From NCBI GenBank assembly GCA_937868035.1, contig CALMLK010000122.1, forward strand, positions 1 to 9,124: a stretch of 9,124 nucleotides of DNA. The letters run 5' to 3'. This document shows, in pieces, positions 1-5,651 of the stretch (positions are counted from its first letter, which is position 1; every line of letters begins with the position of its first letter). Source of the DNA: an uncultured Alphaproteobacteria bacterium. Its GTDB lineage: Bacteria > Pseudomonadota > Alphaproteobacteria > Rhizobiales > Aestuariivirgaceae. A program made the position numbers and the translations under genes. The notes beneath the pieces were generated by a model that worked only from the letters and a program-made list of their open reading frames with translations, was not told where the DNA came from and did not search any database.

Positions 1-221
1 CCCTCAGCCTCCAATGCGGCCAGATAATCGCGGATCTGCTGGGTGGTGGCGGTGGCGGGTGCTGCTCCCGCCCTGGCCAGCGCCTGCACGTAGTCTTCGA
101 GATCCCGGCCATAGGCGAGGAGCGAGTTTGGTGCGGCACCGCGTTCCGCCGCCATCATTTCAAGGAAGCGGCCGACCTGGGGCTGGCGCGCGGGCGGACT
201 AGTCCTGCCGGAGCTTTTCAT
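1..221 (-). CDS. xerD: Tyrosine recombinase XerD, N-terminal part (cut by window edge)
   Basis: This is the first 73 codons of a leftward gene that continues beyond position 1. XerD-type tyrosine recombinases act with XerC at dif to resolve chromosome dimers. The visible part corresponds to the N-terminal SAM-like core-binding domain: a basic, Pro-rich lead-in, then a helix around FLEMMAAERGAAPNSLLAYG (residues 18-37), followed by RDLEDYVQAL and an IRDYLAAL helix, which is the usual XerC/XerD beginning. The catalytic R-H-R-Y residues lie outside, so family membership is inferred from the N-terminus and from the neighbourhood, since xerD commonly lies divergent from aroK in Rhizobiales. The ATG at 221 has no clear Shine-Dalgarno and lies 23 bases inside the preceding small gene, which suggests translational coupling. 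XerC or another phage-integrase-type recombinase cannot be excluded. Confidence 0.8.
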   Translation of the reverse strand, partial: MKSSGRTSPPARQPQVGRFLEMMAAERGAAPNSLLAYGRDLEDYVQALARAGAAPATATTQQIRDYLAALEAE

Positions 222-369
222 GGGGCAACGAATGGATCACGTCGGATTGTTCCGGCGGGAAGGTCGCCAGGGCAAGCGCGCCGCCATACACCGCACCCAC
301 AAGGGCGGCGACCACCAGAATGAACTTGAGAAAATCGGGAATCACTTGATGCGCAATGAAATCTGACAC
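199..369 (-). CDS. Small single-pass membrane protein, GTG start, upstream of xerD
   Basis: This is a 56-residue protein if it starts at the GTG at 369, which is preceded by a GGGGG run about 8 bases away. The same frame is open to an ATG at 450, but the extra Cys/Gly/Trp-rich 27 residues look non-coding. The protein has a short soluble N-terminus, one strongly hydrophobic segment (about residues 13-36, FLKFILVVAALVGAVYGG and onward), then an LATFPPEQ motif and a charged tail. I recall similar short proteins between xerD and aroK in other Rhizobiales, so it is probably a real conserved gene; no function is known to me. Its TAG stop lies inside the xerD start region (23-base overlap), so the two are probably co-translated. 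An internal GTG at codon 9 is an alternative start. Confidence 0.6.
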   Translation of the reverse strand: MSDFIAHQVIPDFLKFILVVAALVGAVYGGALALATFPPEQSDVIHSLPHEKLRQD

Positions 370-483
370 GAAACAACCCCCGGATCGGGAGTGTGCCAGA
401 AACCTTCCGCCCCCGCACCAGAAAAAGAGGCCTGCGCAAAAGTCATGCAATCATGAGTATGATGCGCTAAGAGCCGGGCCAGA
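370..483. promoter_or_regulatory. Divergent promoter region between the xerD unit and the aroK operon
   Basis: This 114-base non-coding stretch must carry the promoters of both divergent units. On the plus strand the best -10-like hexamer is TATGAT at 458-463, about 20 bases before the aroK ATG, but no convincing -35 lies at 16-18 bases from it. The hexamer overlaps a short inverted repeat, ATCAT-gagt-ATGAT (450-463, 5-bp arms), which could be an operator half or chance. The aroK ATG has only a weak purine stretch in front of it. The role as promoter region is inferred from the gene layout; the individual boxes are weak. Confidence 0.35.
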
Positions 484-1086
484 ATGGCAAAACGTTCCAC
501 CAGCAAGGACATTGAATCCGCGAAGACACTTCTGCGCGGACGGCCCATCGTGCTCGTGGGTCTGATGGGGGCGGGCAAGACCAGCATCGGGCGGCGGCTG
601 GCCGACAAGATGGGGCTTCCCTTCGTCGATGCCGATCATGAAATCGAGGCCGCGGCGGGCAAGTCCATCGCCGACATCTTCGCCGAACATGGCGAGGCCT
701 ATTTCCGCGACGGTGAACGCAAGGTGATCGCCCGCCTGATCGAGAACGGTGAGCAGATTCTTGCCACCGGCGGTGGTGCCTACATGAACCCGGAGACGCG
801 GGCCCGCATCCAGGACGGCGCCGTGTGCGTGTGGCGCTAGGCCGATCCCGAGCTGGTGATGAAGCGGGTGATGTAGCGCAACGACCGCCCCCTGTTGCGC
901 ACTGCCGACCCTGAAGCCGTGATGCGCCGCCTCATCGAGGAACGCTATCCCGTCTACGCCCAATCCGACATCACGGTGGAGTGCCGCGATGTGCAACATG
1001 CCCAGATGGTGAATGACGTGCTGCGCGCGCTCGCCCGCAGGGCAGAGGCGGAGCGCACTTCGCCGCAACCTGAAGCCCAATCATGA
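484..1086 (+). pseudogene. aroK: Shikimate kinase AroK, interrupted by two in-frame TAG codons
   Basis: Shikimate kinase phosphorylates shikimate to shikimate 3-phosphate with ATP. The reading frame runs the normal family length (200 codons) to a TGA at 1084-1086 that overlaps the aroB start as ATGA. Visible motifs: Walker A GLMGAGKTS (26-34, Lys32), shikimate-binding DADHE (Asp51) and FRDGE (Arg75), and TGGGA (95-99). Then a TAG falls after VW-R at codon 119 (838-840) and a second at codon 131 (874-876). The same frame resumes with RNDRPLL (132-138, the LID arginine) and the EERYPVY helix, both conserved parts of AroK. No frameshift is needed. If translation stops at the first TAG, the 118-residue product lacks the LID and C-terminal adenine-binding part and should be inactive. 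Because aroK is usually essential and its neighbours are intact, sequence error or stop suppression are real alternatives to gene decay. Confidence 0.85.
838..876 (+). other. Pair of in-frame amber codons inside aroK
   Basis: TAG occurs at 838-840 and again at 874-876, both in the aroK frame with eleven family-like codons (ADPELVMKRVM) between them. The bases 856-867 and 868-879 are a near-repeat, GTGATGAAGCGG and GTGATGTAGCGC, in which the second TAG aligns with AAG (Lys). The first TAG sits where AroK proteins usually have Lys or Arg before an Ala-Asp pair. A single A-to-T change would explain the second codon; the first needs at least one more change, because the residue before it is Arg rather than the usual Leu. 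Confidence 0.9.
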
Positions 1087-2222
1087 CCCATCCTGACCAG
1101 ACACGTGCGGCCGTCCAGACCGTCGCGGTGGCGCTTGGCGACCGTTCCTACAACATCCTCATCGGCGAGGGCCTGCTGGCCCGCGCGGGCGAGCTGGTGA
1201 AGCCGCACCTCAAGCGCCCGCACAGCGTCATCGTGACGGACGAGAATGTGGCGCGCCATCATCTGGCGAGCCTGCAACAGGCGCTGTCCTCCGCGGGTAT
1301 CGCAAGTGATGCCATCGTCCTGCCGGCGGGTGAAAAGAGCAAAAGCTATGCGACGCTCGCCGAGCTCTGCGACAAGCTGCTGGCAGCGGGGGTGGAGCGG
1401 CGCGACTGCATTATCGCCTTCGGCGGCGGCGTAATCGGCGACCTCGCCGGATTTGCGGCGTCGATCCTGCGGCGCGGCGTCAACTTCATCCAGATTCCGA
1501 CGACGCTTCTCTCCCAGGTTGATTCGTCCGTGGGCGGCAAGACGGGCATCAATTCGCCCTATGGCAAAAATCTCATCGGGGCTTTCCACCAGCCACAACT
1601 GGTGATCGCCGACCTTGGCCTGCTGAAAACCCTGCCGCGGCGTGAACTGGCGGCGGGCTATGCCGAAGTGGTGAAGTATGGCCTCCTCGGCGACCGCGCC
1701 TTCTTCGACTGGCTGGACGGCAATGTGCAAGCTCTCCTGGCCGGTGACATGGCCGCAACACGGCAGGCGGTGGCGGTGAGTTGCACCGCGAAGGCGAAGA
1801 TCGTCGCCGAGGATGAAACCGAAACCGGCGTGCGGGCGCTCCTCAACCTCGGCCACACCTTCGGCCATGCGCTTGAATCCGCCACGGGCTATTCGCAGCG
1901 CCTGCTGCACGGCGAGTCGGTTGCCATCGGCATGGTGCAGGCCTTCCGCTTTTCGGAGCGGATGGGACTGTGCGCGCCGCAGACGGCAGGGCGCGTGGCG
2001 GCGCATCTCAAGGCGGCAGGGCTTCCCATCCATACCAGCGCCATTTCCGGAGACCTTCCAGGTCCGCAGGGCCTTCTCGAACTCATGCGCCAGGACAAGA
2101 AGGCGGTGGCTGGCAAACTGACGTTCATCCTGGTGCGCGCCATCGGCGAAGCCTTCATCGCGCGTGATGTTCCCGATGGCGACGTGCTTGCCTTTCTAGA
2201 AGAGGATCGAAACAATCCATGA
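1083..2222 (+). CDS. aroB: 3-dehydroquinate synthase
   Basis: AroB converts the seven-carbon sugar acid DAHP to 3-dehydroquinate, the second step of the cytoplasmic shikimate pathway, using NAD+ and a divalent metal. The 379-residue length is normal for the family. Motifs seen in order: VLPAGEKSK (79-87), FGGGVIGDLAGF (113-124) at the NAD site, IPTTLLSQVDSSVGGKTGIN (138-157), KNLIGAFHQP (162-171), AEVVKYG (194-200), LNLGHTFGHALE (254-265) and LLHGESVAIGM (274-284). Glu195, His258 and His276 match the family's metal ligands. All key residues are present. The ATG overlaps the aroK stop as ATGA and no strong Shine-Dalgarno precedes it, so translation probably depends on ribosomes finishing aroK, which matters given the stops in aroK. 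The gene ends in an ATGA overlap with the following transporter gene. Confidence 0.98.
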   Translation: MTHPDQTRAAVQTVAVALGDRSYNILIGEGLLARAGELVKPHLKRPHSVIVTDENVARHHLASLQQALSSAGIASDAIVLPAGEKSKSYATLAELCDKLLAAGVERRDCIIAFGGGVIGDLAGFAASILRRGVNFIQIPTTLLSQVDSSVGGKTGINSPYGKNLIGAFHQPQLVIADLGLLKTLPRRELAAGYAEVVKYGLLGDRAFFDWLDGNVQALLAGDMAATRQAVAVSCTAKAKIVAEDETETGVRALLNLGHTFGHALESATGYSQRLLHGESVAIGMVQAFRFSERMGLCAPQTAGRVAAHLKAAGLPIHTSAISGDLPGPQGLLELMRQDKKAVAGKLTFILVRAIGEAFIARDVPDGDVLAFLEEDRNNP

Positions 2223-3517
2223 GTGGTGAAATAGGCTACGCCGTTCTCTCCATTTTCCTTCTCATCATCGTTGCCGCCTTTTTCTCGGCCGCAGAAACGG
2301 GCCTGACGGCCGCCTCACGGGCGCGGCTCAACGAAATCGAAAAGCGTGGCAGCACGCGGGCGCGCACGGCGCTGCGTCTCCTGGAAGCGCCGGAACGGCT
2401 GATCGGCGCGCTGCTGCTCGGCAACAATCTCGCCAACATCACGTCATCGGCGGTGGCGACGGCGGCCCTCATCAAGATGTTCGGCGACAGTGGCGCGGTG
2501 ATTGCCTCCGCCGTGATGACGGTCGTCATCCTCATTTTTGCGGAGGTGATGCCCAAGACCTATGCCATCACCTATCCGGAGCGGACCTCGATCTTCGTGG
2601 CGCCGTTGATGCGGGTGATCTCGGCGGTGCTCGGCCCCATCGTGCTCACGGTCGAGGTGATCGTGAAGTTCACGCTGAAAATCATGGGCGCAAATGTGGA
2701 TGACAGCAAGAACGTGCTCTCGGCCCACGAGGAATTGCGCGGCGCCATCGACCTTCACCACAAGGAAGAGACCCTGGTGAAGACCGACAAGGACATGCTG
2801 GGCGGCATCCTCGACCTCAAGGATCTTGAGGTGATGGACGTCATGGTCCACCGCACCAAGATGGTGACGCTCGATATTGACGATCCGGTGAAGGACGTGG
2901 TGACGCAGGTGCTCAAATCCGGTCACACCCGCATTCCCTTCTGGAAGGACAATCCCGACAACATCATCGGCGTTCTCCACGCCAAGACGCTGTTCGCCGC
3001 GATCCAGAAGGTGGAAGGCGACGTGGCCAAGGTGAAGCTGGAGGACATTCTCTCCGACCCGTGGTTCGTGCCCGACACGCGGCCCCTGGAAGATCAGCTC
3101 AACGCCTTCCTCCGCCGCAAGTCGCACTTCGCCATCGTCGTCGACGAATATGGCGAGGTGCAGGGCCTCGTCACGCTGGAGGACATCATTGAAGAGATCG
3201 TCGGCGACATCAAGGACGAGTTCGATGCCGTGGCGACGAGCGTGCGCAAGTCCAAGGACGGCTCCATCATCGTCGATGGGGCGCTGCCGCTGCGGGATCT
3301 CAACCGGGCCTTCGAATGGGAATTGCCCGACGATGAAGCGACAACGCTGGCGGGTCTCGTCATCCATGAGGCGCGGATGATTCCCGCCGTGGGCCAGACC
3401 TTCACCTTCCACGGCTTCCGCTTCGAAATCCTGAAGAAGAAGCGTCAGCAGCTCACCTCGATCCGGGTCAGCAAGATCGAAGGGCGGGGCGGTGACGGCG
3501 AGGATGCGGGCGGCTGA
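2219..3517 (+). CDS. HlyC/CorC-family transporter (CNNM/DUF21-CBS-CorC domain protein)
   Basis: This 432-residue membrane protein has the complete CorC/CNNM architecture. Residues 1 to about 150 form the CNNM (DUF21) membrane domain with hydrophobic segments near 5-22, 62-85, 92-112 and 125-150, carrying SAAETGLTAASR (23-34), GNNLANITSS (68-77) and AEVMPKTYA (108-116). Two CBS domains follow at about 206-265 and 275-332; the second has the typical FAIVVDEYGEVQGLVTLEDI (304-323). The CorC_HlyC C-terminal domain is at about 345-420, and the last dozen residues are a Gly/Asp-rich tail. Bacterial relatives are linked to Mg2+/Co2+ efflux or resistance, and CBS pairs commonly bind adenine nucleotides; the substrate here is not shown by the sequence. 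The start overlaps the aroB stop as ATGA, with GAGG 13 bases upstream inside aroB. The operon with shikimate genes looks positional rather than functional. Confidence 0.95.
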   Translation: MSGEIGYAVLSIFLLIIVAAFFSAAETGLTAASRARLNEIEKRGSTRARTALRLLEAPERLIGALLLGNNLANITSSAVATAALIKMFGDSGAVIASAVMTVVILIFAEVMPKTYAITYPERTSIFVAPLMRVISAVLGPIVLTVEVIVKFTLKIMGANVDDSKNVLSAHEELRGAIDLHHKEETLVKTDKDMLGGILDLKDLEVMDVMVHRTKMVTLDIDDPVKDVVTQVLKSGHTRIPFWKDNPDNIIGVLHAKTLFAAIQKVEGDVAKVKLEDILSDPWFVPDTRPLEDQLNAFLRRKSHFAIVVDEYGEVQGLVTLEDIIEEIVGDIKDEFDAVATSVRKSKDGSIIVDGALPLRDLNRAFEWELPDDEATTLAGLVIHEARMIPAVGQTFTFHGFRFEILKKKRQQLTSIRVSKIEGRGGDGEDAGG

Positions 3518-3529
3518 AGCCGGGCTTCA
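3515..3529. repeat. Palindrome spanning both convergent stop codons (CorC/HlyC gene and bolA)
   Basis: The 15 bases TGAAGCCGGGCTTCA are a perfect inverted repeat with 7-base arms around a central G. The left end is the TGA stop of the transporter gene and the right end is the TGA stop of bolA read on the other strand. As RNA it could fold TGAAG/CTTCA on either strand, but no T-run follows, so a role as a bidirectional terminator is only a guess. Confidence 0.5.
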
Positions 3530-3808
3530 TCCGGCCGGAGCGACGACTTCAATCGCCAGGGCGTGGACGCGCTCCTTGAGTTCCTCCGCCAGCACCTCAT
3601 TCACCTTGCGGTGCTGGTTGACGCGGCTGAGCCCCGCCAGCGCTGCACTGGTGATGCGGATGCGGAAATGGCTTTCGCCATCAGGCCTGCTGCCGGAATG
3701 ACCTTCATGGTGATGGCTTTCGTCGATCACCTGCAACAGGCTGGGCGCGAGGGCCCGTTCAAGTTTTTCCGCCATGCGTTTTCCAACGGGCCCCAATGCG
3801 TTTTGCAA
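3527..3808 (-). CDS. bolA: BolA family protein
   Basis: BolA proteins are small class-II KH-like proteins that pair with monothiol glutaredoxins in iron-sulfur cluster handling and, in some bacteria, act as transcription regulators. The product is 93 residues from the TTG at 3808, which has AAGGA 9 bases upstream. The ATG at 3775, with GGA 6 bases upstream, would give 82 residues and is a credible alternative. Conserved features: the helix EKLERALAP (14-22), VIDESHHHEGHSG (27-39), HFRIRITSAALAGLSRVNQH (47-66) leading into RKVNEVL, and VHALAIE with His82 near the C-terminus. There is no cysteine in the cluster-binding loop; the histidines are the likely ligands, as is common in BolA. The gene is convergent with the transporter gene (9 bases between stops) and divergent from the J-domain gene. 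Confidence 0.93.
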   Translation of the reverse strand: MQNALGPVGKRMAEKLERALAPSLLQVIDESHHHEGHSGSRPDGESHFRIRITSAALAGLSRVNQHRKVNEVLAEELKERVHALAIEVVAPAG

Positions 3809-3938
3809 TTCTCTTGTTCCTTTTTTAACGGGCTTGCACGAACCATCTCTGCGCTGGAAAGGCTTCGCCTTTTTCCTGCCGATGGGCTAGAAGATTGCCC
3901 TTCCGACCATCCCCATTTCTGGTGTCCATAGTTCACGC
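3809..3938. promoter_or_regulatory. Divergent promoter region between bolA and the J-domain/cobS/cobT genes
   Basis: This 130-base non-coding stretch is locally AT-richer than the genes around it. It must hold the bolA promoter (leftward) and a promoter for the J-domain gene (rightward). I could not find a convincing -35/-10 pair on either strand. The J-domain ATG at 3939 has no Shine-Dalgarno, so its mRNA may be leaderless or poorly initiated. A terminator-like hairpin sits in the middle (separate entry). Confidence 0.4.
3856..3876 (+). terminator. Terminator-like hairpin with T-run in the bolA/J-domain gap
   Basis: AAAGGC-TTC-GCCTTT (3858-3863 and 3867-3872) forms a 6-bp stem with a 3-base loop, running into a TTTTT tract (3870-3874); outer GG and CC (3856-3857, 3875-3876) could extend it. 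On the plus strand this resembles a short intrinsic terminator. Since the transporter gene has no room for a terminator before bolA, the hairpin could stop rightward transcripts that run through bolA in antisense, shielding the J-domain/cobST unit. An attenuator in a long leader is another reading. Confidence 0.4.
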
Positions 3939-4538
3939 ATGAAACTCGATTCAAAGTATTTCGACAAGATCAGGATCACGCCGCGCGGTTCCAAGCCCGA
4001 GCCCAAGGCGGAAGCCAAGTGTGAGTGGCCGGGGTGCGAGAAGCCCGCGCGCCACAAGGCTCCGAAAGGACGCGGCCAGGAGGGGCAGTTCCACAACTAC
4101 TGCACGGCCCACGTGCAAGAGTATAACAAGACGTACAACTATTTTGCCGGCATGACAGACGGCTCCATTTCCGACTACCAGAAAGCGTCGCAGCTGGGCG
4201 AGCGGCCCACCTGGAAGCTGGGGGAAAACGCCCATGCCCGTACCGGTTCCACCCGGGGCACGGCGCGGCGCTTCGATGATCCGATGGAAATCCTCGGCCG
4301 TGCGCGGCGCAAGCCCGCCGAGCAGAAGCTGGGCCGCGGCCTGAAGCGCAACGAGATGCAGGCGCTGCAGACCCTGGGCCTCGACGAGAATGCGACACCC
4401 GACGACGCCAAGGCGAAATACAAGCTGCTGGTGAAGCGGCTCCATCCCGACGCCAACGGCGGCAGCCGTGCCAACGAGGATACCCTGAAGGCCGTGATCC
4501 ACGCCTACGACACGCTTAGGGCCAGCGGCTTCTGCTGA
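3939..4538 (+). CDS. J-domain (DnaJ-like) protein with N-terminal Cys/His cluster
   Basis: The 199-residue protein has a C-terminal J domain (about 138-199): helix I MQALQTLGLDENAT, helix II DDAKAKYKLLVKRLHPD with the diagnostic HPD at 169-171, and a last helix LKAVIHAYDTLRASG; the chain ends where the J domain ends. J domains stimulate the ATPase of DnaK/Hsp70, so it is probably a co-chaperone. The N-terminal half lacks DnaJ's G/F and CXXCXGXG regions. Instead it has Cys28, Cys33, Cys55 and His58 (CX4C, 21 residues, CX2H) in a segment rich in basic and aromatic residues, which looks like a small metal-binding knuckle. The middle (about 85-135) is polar and probably disordered. It lies directly before cobS and divergent from bolA, an order I recognise from Rhizobiales. 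The client is unknown; helping assemble the neighbouring cobaltochelatase is only a possibility. Confidence 0.9.
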   Translation: MKLDSKYFDKIRITPRGSKPEPKAEAKCEWPGCEKPARHKAPKGRGQEGQFHNYCTAHVQEYNKTYNYFAGMTDGSISDYQKASQLGERPTWKLGENAHARTGSTRGTARRFDDPMEILGRARRKPAEQKLGRGLKRNEMQALQTLGLDENATPDDAKAKYKLLVKRLHPDANGGSRANEDTLKAVIHAYDTLRASGFC

Positions 4539-4539
4539 C

Positions 4540-4568
4540 TTGCCGTGAATGCCTTCTGCCTCTACAAG
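4540..4568 (+). promoter_or_regulatory. Possible sigma-70-type promoter upstream of cobS
   Basis: TTGCCG (4540-4545), a 17-base spacer and TACAAG (4563-4568) give a moderate match to both boxes immediately after the J-domain stop codon. It would allow cobS and cobT to be transcribed separately from the J-domain gene. The match is 4 of 6 at each box, so chance is possible. Confidence 0.25.
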
Positions 4569-4617
4569 GCGGTGCATTCCCCGAATGAGCGACGGATCAA
4601 TTGAGGGCCTTCCGCCC
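4547..4617 (+). other. Stem-loops in the J-domain/cobS spacer
   Basis: The 99-base spacer before cobS holds GAATGC (4547-4552) paired with GCATTC (4574-4579), with inner arms GCCT (4558-4561) and AGGC (4567-4570). GCCTT (4551-4555) can instead pair with AAGGC (4566-4570), so two folds compete. A second small hairpin GGGC-cttcc-type GCCC lies at 4605-4617, and an 8-base palindrome TCAATTGA at 4597-4604. No T-run follows any stem. I see no B12-box or cobalamin-riboswitch core here. Confidence 0.35.
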
Positions 4618-4637
4618 CTGTGACTGAGTGAGCTGAC

Positions 4638-5639
4638 ATGACTTCCACTTCCAATGGCGCCAACGGCGCCGCGCCCGGCAACCCGGACAAGATGGTTTCC
4701 GTCTCGCAACTGTTCGGCTTTGAATCGAACATGATGGTGCCGGCCTATTCCGCCACCAGCGAGCACGTTCCGGACCTTGACCAGGACTACCTGTTCAACA
4801 AGGAAACGACGCTGGCGATCCTCGCGGGCTTTGCGCACAACCGCCGCGTGATGGTGACGGGCTATCACGGCACGGGCAAGTCCACCCACATCGAGCAGGT
4901 GGCGGCGCGTCTGAACTGGCCCTGCATCCGCATCAACCTCGACAGCCACATCAGCCGCATCGATCTCATCGGCAAGGATGCGATCGTGCTGAAGGAAGGC
5001 AAGCAGGTCACGGAATTCCGCGAGGGCATCCTGCCCTGGGCCTATCAGCACAATGTGGCGCTGGTGTTCGACGAATATGACGCAGGCCGCCCGGACGTGA
5101 TGTTCGTGATCCAGCGCATTCTCGAATCCTCGGGCAAGCTGACGCTGCTCGACCAGAGCCGCGTCATCCGCCCCCACCCGGCGTTCCGTCTCTTCGCCAC
5201 CGCCAACACGGTGGGCCTCGGCGACACCACGGGCCTCTATCATGGCACGCAGCAGATCAACCAGGCGCAGATGGACCGCTGGTCCGTCGTCACCGTGCTC
5301 AACTACCTGCCGCATGTGCAGGAAGTCGGCATCGTGCTGGCGAAGTGCAAGGGATACGACACCGAGAAGGGCCGCAAGACGCTGGCCAACATGGTACGCG
5401 TGGCTGATCTCACCCGCAACGCCTTCATGCAGGGCGATGTCTCGACGGTGATGAGCCCGCGCACGGTGATCACCTGGGCGCAGAACGCCGACATCTTCGG
5501 TGGCGATATCGGCCTGTCTTTCCGTCTCACCTTCCTCAACAAGTGCGACGAACTGGAACGCCCGATCATCGCCGAGTTCTATCAGCGCTGCTTCGGCGAA
5601 GAGCTGCCGGAATCGGCGGCGCGCCTCGCCATCGCCTGA
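4638..5639 (+). CDS. cobS: Cobaltochelatase subunit CobS (AAA+ ATPase)
   Basis: CobS is the AAA+ ATPase of the aerobic cobaltochelatase CobNST, which uses ATP to insert cobalt into hydrogenobyrinate a,c-diamide during cobalamin synthesis. The 333-residue length fits the family. An N-terminal tail rich in Asn, Ala and Gly is followed by the ATPase core: Walker [10 protein letters not shown] (75-83, Lys81), Walker [10 protein letters not shown] (141-149, Asp145-Glu146), sensor 1 FATANT (186-191, Asn190), and a QMDRWS segment (211-216) with a candidate arginine finger. The C-terminal helices end in [13 protein letters not shown] and [11 protein letters not shown]. The ATG has GTGAG 5 bases upstream. 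It is followed after 12 bases by cobT, its structural partner; CobS and CobT form a hexameric chaperone-like complex. CobN is not in this window. All nucleotide-binding residues are present. Confidence 0.98.
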   Translation: MTSTSNGANGAAPGNPDKMVSVSQLFGFESNMMVPAYSATSEHVPDLDQDYLFNKETTLAILAGFAHNRRVMVTGYHGTGKSTHIEQVAARLNWPCIRINLDSHISRIDLIGKDAIVLKEGKQVTEFREGILPWAYQHNVALVFDEYDAGRPDVMFVIQRILESSGKLTLLDQSRVIRPHPAFRLFATANTVGLGDTTGLYHGTQQINQAQMDRWSVVTVLNYLPHVQEVGIVLAKCKGYDTEKGRKTLANMVRVADLTRNAFMQGDVSTVMSPRTVITWAQNADIFGGDIGLSFRLTFLNKCDELERPIIAEFYQRCFGEELPESAARLAIA

Positions 5640-5651
5640 GGCTGAACGACC

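Noticed and set aside
484..876. A frameshift or programmed slip in aroK instead of stop codons.
   Set aside because: The frame before, between and after the TAGs is the same, and family-like residues continue on each side, so no shift is needed.
451..1080. A 209-codon minus-strand frame open through all of aroK, including the TAG sites.
   Set aside because: TAG on the plus strand reads CTA on the other strand and does not stop it, so its being open says nothing special; the protein has no recognisable motif and aroK on the plus strand explains the sequence.
895..1086. The aroK 3' part as an independent small gene from the TTG at 895.
   Set aside because: It is the C-terminal third of shikimate kinase, in frame with the upstream part, with no ribosome binding site before 895; a stand-alone protein would lack the ATP-binding core.
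954..2033. A 359-codon minus-strand open frame opposite aroB.
   Set aside because: It mirrors aroB codons, shows no recognisable motif, and lacks a plausible start context.
2444..3412. A 322-codon minus-strand open frame opposite the CorC/HlyC gene.
   Set aside because: It is His/Asp-rich mirror sequence of a gene with complete domain architecture.
4539..4637. A cobalamin riboswitch ahead of cobS.
   Set aside because: The spacer is only 99 bases, and I find no B12-box or the long conserved core; the stems present are short and unspecific.
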